From Symsagittifera roscoffensis (Eukaryota > Xenacoelomorpha > Acoela > Convolutidae): DNA of 60,000 nucleotides. Positions within the stretch are counted from its first letter, which is position 1. The number at the start of each line of letters is the position of its first letter. The notes under the pieces were generated by a model, which saw only the letters and a list, made by a program, of their open reading frames with translations, was not told where the DNA came from and did not search any database. The DNA is taken from the NCBI RefSeq assembly GCF_963678635.1, contig NC_087062.1, positions 8,050,193 through 8,110,192 of the forward strand, written 5' to 3'. Both the position numbers and the translations under genes were made by a program. This document shows positions 10,681 through 18,350 of the stretch, piece by piece.

Positions 10681-11324
10681 TCTTGAAATTCAAAGAACCC
10701 AAGTTCATTCATTTTCCAAAACAATTAAGCTGCTAACGTTATTTCAAAAAAATGGAAAAGAATCCATCCATTTTTTTTTCAGATTTTTTTTAGTTTTTCT
10801 TCTGAGCGTAGAAGAAGCGTCAATTATAATTTTTTCAGTGTGCTTTCCTAGAGAAGTCATTAAAAATTAGGAATGCAACCCTTTTTTCAGAAAAAAAATT
10901 TCAATTGAGACGCGTGATAACTCTATGCGCAACAATCTCTGCTCACAGTTTTTGCGCAACAATGAGCAAAAATCTCTGCAGTCTTAATTGAAAATCAATA
11001 CGAAGATAGTGTAAAAATTGCGTAAAAACATGATGGAGAACCAAAACAAAATTAGTCTTAAATGCCAAAGGTTTTTCAATGAAATTTCTTGAGAAGAAAA
11101 AATCAAGTCTGTTTTCTTTACTTTTTTTTTAATTTTTCTTATATTTTTCTTTAATTTTAATCAATGTGCTTCAAAAGTTTTGTTGCGGAAATGATATTTT
11201 TTTAAATATTTAATAATAATTGAGAAAAAATCAAATCTAATAAAATAAATCTCTACCTCACATGCTATGCAATGAAGCAAACTAAGAAATTTAAGTTTAT
11301 TAACACATTGAAAGGGTCAATAAG

Positions 11325-11533
11325 GGTAGAATAAAAACCAGCCGAAGTATAAACCAGTCGAAGTCTCAATCAGCCGAAACTACATAGGTGCTATATAAAA
11401 ATTATGCTACAATTATGTAACAGTTACGGAAGTTATTCAAATGTCATTCATGTGTTGTAAATTTTCGGCTGGCTTATATACTCTGCACATTTTTTACATT
11501 TTTGTTGTTTATACTTCGGTTGGCTTATTTACC
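11325..11533. mobile_element. Short MITE with ccagccgaagt termini and 8-bp TSD
   Basis: The 209-bp unit has imperfect inverted ends (left ggtagaataaaaaccagccg, right cggttggcttatttacc) and inner repeats of the ccagccgaagtataaa motif. It is flanked by the 8-bp direct repeat tcaataag (11317-11324 and 11534-11541). The interior matches, in reverse orientation, the centre of the foldback element at 5656-5800. No ORF. An 8-bp duplication suggests mobilisation by a hAT-like transposase, but the superfamily is not certain. Confidence 0.75.
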
Positions 11534-11541
11534 TCAATAAG

Positions 11542-12414
11542 GTAGCGTTTACTCATTTTAGAGTGATTTCAGATTGCATTTTTGGCGAGCAGCAGTGCAG
11601 AAAAATAATTGATCAAAAGTGCTAATAATAGAGGATTTTCGAAAAGCATAACTCAGTTTGTGAACTATAGGCAACTTTTCAAGAATGTTGTACTGTTTTA
11701 GAAAAATTGCTCAATCAATTGTTTGTTTATCAAAAAAAAATGACACTTGGGCTGGGGAAATTTTTTGTTAATTAGTTTTGTTCATCAATTGAAATCGATA
11801 TTTTCGGACTTTTATCTTCAGCCAATTTGAGTTTTACTGCACTAAATTCAAACTTACTGCGCCAATTTGAGTTCATTTTTCAGCTATTCGGGTTGAGTAA
11901 ATCAGCACTGATAAATACTTTTTGGTTCCGTCAGACAATGTTCAAGTTTCGGCTTTGTTGTTTTTGCCACTAGCTTACGGTATAGGAAAATTTGTGTGCA
12001 TTAATTATCACACTTCGACTAAAATGGTAATTTGCGAAGCCCCATAACCTTGAAAAAAAATCAGAGCGAAAATATCTTTTCAAGTTTGCGCTATGGGTAT
12101 CAATATATTTAAAGTAGTATAAAAAATTCCGTCAAATTCCGAAAGGGTTAGTTCAATCAAGAGTAGGACTAATTCAGAAAAAAAAACACCCAGCTCATAT
12201 AAATGTTTTTAAGTATCGAGAAAACAAATTGTAACAAAAGTCATCAGCTGTTTTTTTTTATGTTTTGAAATTCAATTGTTACCAACCATTGAAAATTTGA
12301 GCGTTGTTGTGAATATTTTGTTTCCTCAAATTTATTCTGGGTAAATTTTTCAAACGGGGTAATAATTACAAAATACAATTTCCAGACTAGAATTGAGCGC
12401 GTGTTGTTTCGTAG
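11542..12414. other. NCX intron, no recognised feature
   Basis: AT-rich intron up to the acceptor at 12411-12414. I see no RNA gene, repeat boundary or coding segment. Confidence 0.5.
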
Positions 12415-12568
12415 CTGGGAAATCTGTTGGGTTGTGTTGTTGGACTGGAGAATGCGATCACCGGCATCACCATCATAGCCCTGGGCACTTCCCTCCCAGA
12501 CACTCTGGCCAGTCGGACAGCGGCCCTTCACGAACAGTACGCAGACGCCTCCATCGGAAACGTCACAG
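12415..12568 (+). CDS. NCX (SLC8): Na+/Ca2+ exchanger exon: second alpha-repeat
   Basis: This exon carries the alpha-2 repeat of the ion-translocation pathway. It encodes [20 protein letters not shown], then TLAS...[15 protein letters not shown]. This is the family motif '[34 protein letters not shown]', whose Thr/Ser/Pro/Asp and Asp-Ala-Ser residues coordinate Na+ and Ca2+. Acceptor tttcgtag at 12411-12414 and donor acag/gtaagg at 12568 are good. The exon ends with one base of the Gly codon completed by the exon at 14324. Within the motif the usual Asp after 'GL' is Glu and Val is Ala (GLENAIT); otherwise key residues are intact, consistent with a working exchanger. Confidence 0.95.
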
Positions 12569-12867
12569 GTAAGGAAAACTACCGGGAACAAGTCTCCTTG
12601 GCAGAAGGATCGAGTGGTAGAAAAAAACATCCGATCATTTTCTATGAACTGTGCAAATACAGTGACTGAATTGTCACTCACACTTTGTTTTGAATGACTA
12701 ATGAATAGCACGTGTGAACTTGATTTGAAATGGCTCTTTGGTTCCTATAAAATAGTCTTTTGGTTCAAAATAGGCTTCTCGGCGTCCAAATTTTCATTGT
12801 AAAACTATCAAAACAAAATCAATTTCATTTCGGTTGAACTTTCATATTGAGCAGTGCTAAATTAGGC

Positions 12868-12898
12868 TTTAAATTGTTCAAAAATGCCAACATAAGTT
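12868..12898 (+). promoter_or_regulatory. Candidate proximal sequence element of U4 gene 1
   Basis: A 31-bp block ending about 52 bp before the predicted U4 start is identical in both U4 copies, while its surroundings differ. Spacing fits the proximal sequence element that recruits SNAPc at snRNA promoters (usually about -70 to -50). The PSE motif varies by phylum, so the assignment rests on conservation and position alone. Confidence 0.45.
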
Positions 12899-12950
12899 AG
12901 ATTTGATTGTTGATTCTCCAGCAAATGGTCTAGGAGCTAACTTACCAATT

Positions 12951-13090
12951 ATCTCTGCGCAGGTGCAGTACTGTAAGCAATGAGGTTATCCGAGCTGCAG
13001 TTATTGCTAATTGAAAACTACTCCCAATACCCCGCCTAGATGACCTCAGTGTCGTCTAAGGCAATTTATGGGGACCTACAGGTTCTCAAC
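12951..13090 (+). ncRNA. U4: U4 spliceosomal snRNA, copy 1
   Basis: U4 pairs with U6 in the tri-snRNP and is released when the spliceosome is activated. The ~140-nt sequence has the U4 landmarks in order. They are the 5' stem II strand (ctctgcgcag); the 5' stem-loop with the kink-turn (caatgaggttatccgag... ttattgct) that binds the 15.5K protein; the stem I and linker block (gctaattgaaaact...cccaataccccgcc); a central stem (gatgacctcagtgtcgtc); an Sm site (aatttatgg); and a 3' terminal hairpin (ggggacc-taca-ggttctc). Length matches metazoan U4 (about 140-145 nt). It lies in sense orientation within an NCX intron and should have its own promoter. Confidence 0.93.
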
Positions 13091-13105
13091 ATTAATATGA
13101 ACAAT

Positions 13106-14044
13106 TAAGTCAAGAAACAACTGGGTTACTTTTTAGTTTGATTATCTTTTAACGATTAGAAATAATCGAAAAATGTTGCCTTACTTCTTGAAAATATTTA
13201 GATCTTTGCAATAGCTTAGCTGTTTTTTGAACTTTCGCAAGATCTTACAACTTGCAGCTTTTTTGACCTTTCGGATGTTTGCAGTAAACAAGGAGTAAAG
13301 TCTAACATTTGACAAGAATATGTCAAAGTTTGCATCCATGTTCCTCGCTTTTATATCAAAGATCTTCATCACCTTAATGGGCATTCTTAGCTCCCAAAAA
13401 GAAAAAAATCAATCGCAGAACCCAAAATAAAAAAGTGTTTGTCATAAGTTACAAAAAGTATTCAACTAGTCAAAAAGTGTAAACCTGTTTTAGGCCATTT
13501 TGATAAACATTTGTGACGAGAATTGTTTCATATTGAGTCCTACGCCTTCTGAGGCATGGCTGTTTGGTTGTTAAAACATGATCAAAGGCACAAGAGCATG
13601 GCCAAAGTTAAGGAGCCATGACCAAAGAGATTATGATTATAAAAAGAATTGACCCTAGGAGATTTCTTGAGATAATTAAATCGGATGGAAAAAACACTAT
13701 CTGATCCACAGTCCCTTCGCACCCTTTACGGAAGTGATAGGAACAAATATTCGGCTGGTTTTTCTGATTTTATTTGAACAATATTTAAATAACTGTAGTA
13801 TTCCTTGGTTAAAAGTTCGACCAATCAAAAATCGAAATGAAAAGTTTTGGGAATTTTAGGTCCAACTTTATATTTTGCGTGCCATGAACGTTGAGTGTTT
13901 TCGGAATTGACCATTGTTTTGTAATGTGTGGATCGCTTTAGTCATCGACCCCTCCTTTCGCGCGTTTGAAACCTAGTGACAAATTGCCACCCCTATAATG
14001 AATATATTCAACGTTTAAGCATATGCGAATTTTGTAAATAGTAA
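13106..14044. other. NCX intron between U4 copy 1 and a MITE
   Basis: AT-rich intron with no recognised gene. The segment at about 13945-14050 has a diverged second copy at about 16030-16230, immediately next to the element 1 insertion site, so a local duplication larger than the U4 unit may be involved. Confidence 0.4.
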
Positions 14045-14052
14045 TGAATCAC

Positions 14053-14271
14053 GGCTCTTTTTCCTTCCCCCCCCCCCCCCCCCCCACCTGCAAAGTTTTA
14101 CAATGAAAAATTTGTTCACATTGTTCGATTGTTATAAAAATTAGCATACGGACTAATAAGGGTATGGCAAACATATTTGCTGTTCATAATTAACCTTGTA
14201 AAATCACTCGTTGCACCATAAAAGTGATGCTGGTGTTAGGTGGGGGGGGGGGGGGGGAAGGAAAAAGAGCC
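14053..14271. mobile_element. MITE with ggctctttttcc termini and C/G runs, copy 1
   Basis: The 219-bp unit has inverted ends: ggctctttttccttcccc at the left, and its complement ending gaaggaaaaagagcc at the right. Long C (about 14067-14085) and G (about 14241-14257) homopolymers sit just inside the ends. It is flanked by near-identical 8-bp repeats tgaatcac / tgaatctc. A second member with the same architecture lies at 36493-36706. No ORF; hAT-like by target duplication length. Confidence 0.75.
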
Positions 14272-14323
14272 TGAATCTCCCCCCTCCTCCCTTGTAGAGA
14301 TGCCTTCTGGCATTCGTTTTCAG

Positions 14324-14502
14324 GCAGCAATAGCGTGAACGTGTTCCTTGGCCTGGGAGTGCCCTGGGTGATCTCGACTGTCTACAACCTCTATTTGGGA
14401 AGGGGTGCATTCACAGTGCAGACCAGCAACCTCTCCTTCAGTGTCACTGCTTTCCTCGCAGTCGGAGTCCTCTGTCTCGTCATCATCATCGCCAGAAGAT
14501 TC
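14324..14502 (+). CDS. NCX (SLC8): Na+/Ca2+ exchanger exon: membrane helices after the alpha-2 repeat
   Basis: The exon completes the Gly codon begun at 12568 and reads GSNSVNVFLGLGVPWVISTV, closing the alpha-2 motif ('GNVTGSN.VNVFLG.G..W.....Y'). An extracellular loop follows, then a second helix (FSVTAFLAVGVLCLVIIIARRF). Acceptor cgttttcag and donor ttc/gtaaga are consensus. It ends in phase 0. The following intron runs from 14503 to 35372, nearly 21 kb, mostly element 1. This is the last exon shared by any transcript that ends prematurely inside element 1. Confidence 0.93.
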
Positions 14503-15244
14503 GTAAGAACAGCACTTTGAGAAACACTGATGGATATACTTAACATTCCCCCCCCCCCCCTCTCTATGGTATCTACAAAAGATGCTCCACCCCAAATAAA
14601 AATAGTAAATTGAACCACTAAAAATTTCCGTTGATAAATTCTATTTTTGCTGCATTCTAATTGGTCGAAAACTCTACTAAGTTAATCTACTTAACAATCC
14701 CTCTTTCTTGAAAGGGAGGTGGATTGTTAGTAGATCCATATCGATATCATAGGGATATCATCATGACTAATGATTGCAAGCACATGCGTGTTTGTAGTTC
14801 GGAAATGGAGGGTCCTGGTAGTTGATATGAATTGAACTACGACTGTCAGGTGACGTCTCGTATGGTATAGCTTACGGTAATTTAGGATCAACCGTACAAT
14901 ATCCCCCCTAAGTATGACCTACCGTAAAATAGGTACACGAGTTTAGAATAGGTACACAATAGGTCACAAATTCTGAAAAAAACTGGCAAAAACTGACAGT
15001 CTCAAGTACAAAAATAGTGGGGCCTTACCTTACCTCCGACCTATTATGGCTTGAACCGAACACTTAGAAACTCAATAACTAAAATAATCATACGTATTGG
15101 TACTGTATACGTAATGAAACGTCACCCACATTTGCGTCAGATCCGGATACAATCTTATCAAAAGACGCAATCTTATTCTCAGTAGCTAGACGTTCAATAT
15201 GACCAACCATTGATAAGAATCAAATTGTGTGCTTTGTAACATAT
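14503..15244. other. NCX last intron, first part
   Basis: A C run lies at 14548-14559. An imperfect inverted repeat at about 14693-14728 (aacaatcc ... ggattgtt, with an inner ctctttc/gaaaggg stem) can form a hairpin. A patch at 14860-14970 repeats 'ataggtacac' and 'taccgta' motifs of unknown origin. No gene was recognised. Confidence 0.45.
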
Positions 15245-15625
15245 GACTTTGAAATGTCTCTTGATTTCTATAAAACAGTCTTTTGGTTCAAAATGAGCTT
15301 CTCGACGTCCAAATTTTAGATTTTAAAGATTCTAAACAAAATCTATTTTAATTTTGTTGAACTTTGGCAGTGAACATTGCTGAATAAGGCTTTAAATTGT
15401 TCAAAAATGCCAACATAATTTAGATTTGATTGTTGATTCACCAGCAACTGGTCTGGGAGCTGACATATCAAGTATCTCTGCGCAGGTGCAGTACTGTAAG
15501 CAATGAGGTTATCCGAGCTGCAGTTATTGCTAATTGAAAACTACTCCCAATACCCCGCCTAGATGACCTCAGTGTCGTCTAAGGCAATTTATGGGGACCC
15601 ACAGGGTCTCAACATCATTATGAAC
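15245..15625 (+). repeat. ~385-bp duplicated unit carrying U4 snRNA, copy 2
   Basis: Second copy of the unit at 12720-13105, same orientation, 2.5 kb downstream and in the next intron. Upstream flank similarity is clear but imperfect, pointing to an old duplication. Confidence 0.8.
15474..15612 (+). ncRNA. U4: U4 spliceosomal snRNA, copy 2
   Basis: The first ~128 nucleotides are identical to copy 1, including the U6-pairing stem II and I regions, the kink-turn stem-loop, the central stem and the Sm site (aatttatgg). Only the 3' hairpin differs, by two substitutions (ggggaccc-aca-gggtctc). It still forms a seven-pair stem in a slightly shifted register. Because the flanks have diverged much more, the RNA region has been held by selection or gene conversion, which argues that both genes work. 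The 31-bp candidate promoter block also precedes this copy (about 15391-15421). Confidence 0.92.
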
Positions 15626-15754
15626 TCTATAAAACTCTTGTAAAATGGTATTTTCGATAAGCAATTTATCAACTACTGCAAACCTAGCGCAGTCTAAGGT
15701 GGTAACTAATGAAATTTTGCACTAAGGTTCCGGCTTAAAATGGCTTCCCCTAAC

Positions 15755-15850
15755 TTTTCAAGGATTTCCCCTGCCCACCCAAAGGGTCGCTCTTTTGGTA
15801 CTATTTTAAGACATCAATTTTTGGCTCACCAACCCCAGAGAATCTCGGCT
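15755..15850. mobile_element. Decayed relative of the hAT-type MITE
   Basis: The stretch 'ctgcccacccaaagggtcgc' through 'tttttggctcaccaacccc' matches the interior of the MITE at 10025-10196 with substitutions. The gggcgg termini are no longer recognisable, so this is a fragment. Confidence 0.55.
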
Positions 15851-16246
15851 ATCGTCTTTGGAAGCCAAACAGAAATCGGGTACCTCGACCCGGGAATTAT
15901 GAATAATACTTGAAAATTTGAATAACTTCTGCTGATACCGAAAAAAAAGATTTTCTTCTAGGATGCGCTCTATTAATATTCTAGGTTATTTATTTTCACG
16001 CAACAACTGAAAACCTAAGAAACCTAAATGGAGCTTATGATACCTAGTAACAAACCTAGTAACCACCCCATAAGGAAATCATTCAATGGTTAAGCATAGG
16101 TGTGAATTTTGTACCTGGTAACGAATGTCCCCTGAAAAAGGTCACCTTGAAAAAGGTTGTAAAAAGTTAAAGAGATCTTGGAGCTGTTTAGAAGGAAGGT
16201 GGACAAGTGTCGAGGAAAACTAAAGGACCCCCTTCTTTTGACGCTT

Positions 16247-16656
16247 TGGAACCTGATCTAAACTACATTTTATGATTGGATAAATTAGATATTTTACCAC
16301 TGTAAAGTATTTAATATTAACCAATCATGATCCATCTAACTAACAACCCACTTATTTGTAAGTGCTGAAATTACTTGTAATTTCAGCACCAGAGAGATTT
16401 GAATTTAACTTAGAAATTAGTTGACCCTCCAAGCGAACTTCAGCAGCCGCAATAAACCAGTATACCCTAGATCTATTGAGCCTAGCAGAGACTAGTTAAA
16501 CAACCTGAGACTAGATAGTATAAGAGTAAGATTAGGATCGGTATTAGACTAAGAAGTTGCACGAATCTATCCGGCCGAAAATAAGATAGCGTGACGAGCA
16601 GACGGTGTACCTTATCCGAAATTACTCTATGAGTTAACCACCTCGGATATAACTCA
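16247..16656 (+). repeat. Element 1 5' LTR
   Basis: Starts tggaacctg and ends gatataactca. It contains a perfect 12-bp hairpin (gtgctgaaatta-cttg-taatttcagcac, 16362-16389), an aataaa (near 16452) and a tataag-like motif near 16521. The hairpin is present in both LTRs and could mark the repeat (R) region or a processing signal. Confidence 0.93.
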
Positions 16657-16658
16657 TC

Positions 16659-16676
16659 TGGTGCGACCATAAGTCT
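16659..16676 (+). promoter_or_regulatory. Element 1 candidate primer-binding site
   Basis: Two bases after the 5' LTR the sequence tggtgcgaccataagtct begins, with the TGG expected opposite a tRNA 3' CCA. I could not assign the tRNA; the complementary stretch would extend toward a T-loop-like ttcgag. Confidence 0.5.
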
Positions 16677-16744
16677 CGAACAAGACCTTAATAGCTTAGA
16701 ATTAACCAAAAATAGATTAGAATTTAGACAAAACATTTTTAAAA

Positions 16745-16978
16745 ATGTTATACGACGATAATTTAATCGAATTGTCTCTACGACTCAATAGATCAGAGCC
16801 AATATTCCGAACGATAATAGAACTACCCGGAATTGGAAGAATACCTCGAACCAGAGACGACATACGACAAAGTAGAAACTTACCAAATAGTTATATGATA
16901 GTACGCCAAAAGCCAACACAAACTTTTATATTTAGAATTTTATTAGCAATGAATTTAGATTTTCATTTGCAAACATAA
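16745..16978 (+). CDS. Small leader ORF (77 aa), function unknown
   Basis: An ATG-started ORF of 77 codons in the element 1 leader, rich in Arg, Ile and Leu, without recognised motif. It could be a short upstream ORF, a leader exon whose start codon is spliced to the ATG-less downstream ORFs, or chance. Its start lies 89 bp after the LTR. Confidence 0.25.
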   Translation: MLYDDNLIELSLRLNRSEPIFRTIIELPGIGRIPRTRDDIRQSRNLPNSYMIVRQKPTQTFIFRILLAMNLDFHLQT

Positions 16979-17298
16979 AATCTTGAAGCCAATCTTCATG
17001 ATCATTACAGGCGCTAAACAAAATATTAATATACAATAAAGATTGATAAAAATATCTCAGATCGTTTTCCTAAAATTCTGCAGTATTATATAAAACATGT
17101 TTGGAAAATATTTATTAAAAATCAAAATAAAAATTAGTAGCATGACAATAAACTGTTAGTAATCATAAAATCATCAGTTGTCTCAGCTTCATCACCTAAA
17201 ACATAACAGCAATCATAAGCTCACTAATATCATTCAAACACTAAATCTTTTCTTTAACAAATTTAAACCATTTTAAACTTAAATTCATTTAATTTTAA

Positions 17299-17395
17299 AA
17301 AATCAGATCATCAAGGCTTATCCTTGGATCTTAATTTATTTTCTATTTAATTAAATTTTAAAACTTGATCATCAAGGCCTCTCCTTGGATCAAAA
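17299..17395 (+). repeat. Paired hairpin repeats in the element 1 leader
   Basis: Two direct copies of gatcatcaaggc..(a/c)tccttggatc (about 17306-17330 and 17368-17392) each contain an inverted caagg/ccttg stem. Repeated stem-loops in a retroviral leader could serve packaging or dimerisation. No function is shown here. Confidence 0.5.
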
Positions 17396-17447
17396 AGAAC
17401 AATTTTGTTCTCCCCCACCAACTTAGCCAGTGTCTAACGACCTCAAA

Positions 17448-17805
17448 CGTCGATTCACTATCCAACCCTTTCTCAAAACCCAAGACTAATAGAAAATTTT
17501 CAACAAAACTAACCATTCAAATTAGGATAAACAGTGAAGAACTTCGGTTATTCATCCTTCACTTGAACCCTCCTCTTACAAGACCCAGGATAAATCGTAG
17601 ACTTAGTAAGTTTAAAATAGTATCTAACGAACTACTCGCGTTCTAATTATACCTGAACCTTGTGGATCGATTTACTATTCTCCAACCCTTGTACACAATC
17701 ACAATCCTTAAGTAAGATTAAGTAAGTTAACACCTTAGCTTATACTAGCCACGAGAAAGTAAAAAATCATTCTTCGGAATCGATATACTTTTCTCTCCAA
17801 CCCTG
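17448..17805 (+). repeat. Three copies of a tcgatt...tccaaccct motif in the leader
   Basis: The motif recurs as gtcgattcactatccaaccc (about 17449), atcgatttactattctccaa (about 17664) and atcgatatacttttctctcc (about 17779), each followed by aaccc(t). Spacing is about 215 and 115 bp. It lies upstream of the first large ORF, so a role in RNA packaging or translation is possible. Confidence 0.55.
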
Positions 17806-17908
17806 AACAAATAGACCCAGGTTAAGCTAACCAAAAAATCGTAAGGATTAACAATTTAAGAAAATAGAAATCATCTAACAACTTTTTGCATCCGTCATCC
17901 TAAACCTT

Positions 17909-18274
17909 ATGTCATTTAAAAATCTAGGAAACAAACAAACAATCGTTTTGCACAACTGTGAAATAGATATCAAAAAATACGACCCTGTAATCACACCTCA
18001 CACACAAACAGTCGGATATATTAGAACAAAACGACAAACACTAAAAAGAAAAATAATAACTAAACAAAGACAAATAACACGAAAAAGATTTTCCAAAAAT
18101 AGAAACGCATTCTCAGAATCAGAAGTCAGCAATTTAGACGAACTTTATAAATTAAAAGAATCTATAGGTAAAAATTGCCCCATTCACGATCAATTATATT
18201 TTTCCGACTCAGAAACAACTTCGAATTCATCAAAAAGAGGAAAAAATCGAATAAAAAAGCAATATAAACACTAA
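17909..18274 (+). CDS. Small basic ORF upstream of gag (121 aa)
   Basis: The ORF begins with ATG and ends 76 bp before the Gag start. Its middle is strongly basic (KRQTLKRKIITKQRQITRKR at about residues 40-59). An acidic/Ser patch (SESEVSNLDE, SDSETTSNSS) and a basic C-terminus follow. There is no transmembrane segment and no match to a family I know. Arg/Lys clusters of this kind are typical of RNA-binding or nuclear-targeting regulatory proteins of complex retroviruses, but that comparison rests on composition only. Base usage matches the neighbouring element 1 ORFs, supporting real coding. It could instead be an upstream part of Gag. Confidence 0.55.
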   Translation: MSFKNLGNKQTIVLHNCEIDIKKYDPVITPHTQTVGYIRTKRQTLKRKIITKQRQITRKRFSKNRNAFSESEVSNLDELYKLKESIGKNCPIHDQLYFSDSETTSNSSKRGKNRIKKQYKH

Positions 18275-18350
18275 CCGGTACATTTATATAATTGGAATCA
18301 ACCAATTAGACACATCGATAATTACCTATTAACAGTCAGTAAACGAAAAA

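Larger units (their letters stand above)
12720..13105 (+). repeat. ~385-bp duplicated unit carrying U4 snRNA, copy 1
   Basis: This segment recurs in the same orientation at 15245-15625. The upstream ~230 bp is diverged between copies, except for a 31-bp identical block (ggctttaaattgttcaaaaa...ccaacataa, about 12868-12898), while the RNA region is nearly identical. The unit therefore looks like a duplicated snRNA gene with its promoter rather than a transposon. Confidence 0.8.

Noticed and set aside
12244-12711. 155-aa minus-strand ORF across the NCX alpha-repeat exon
   Set aside because: The plus strand carries an unmistakable NCX exon with splice sites; the minus ORF is a shadow.
12720-15625. 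Treating the ~385-bp direct repeats as a transposon or solo LTR pair
   Set aside because: The conserved part is U4 snRNA with its promoter block; there are no terminal repeats or target duplications.
18165-18170. GT donor inside the basic ORF joined to the acceptor at 28739 for env expression
   Set aside because: The phases do not match, so the join would not keep the env frame.
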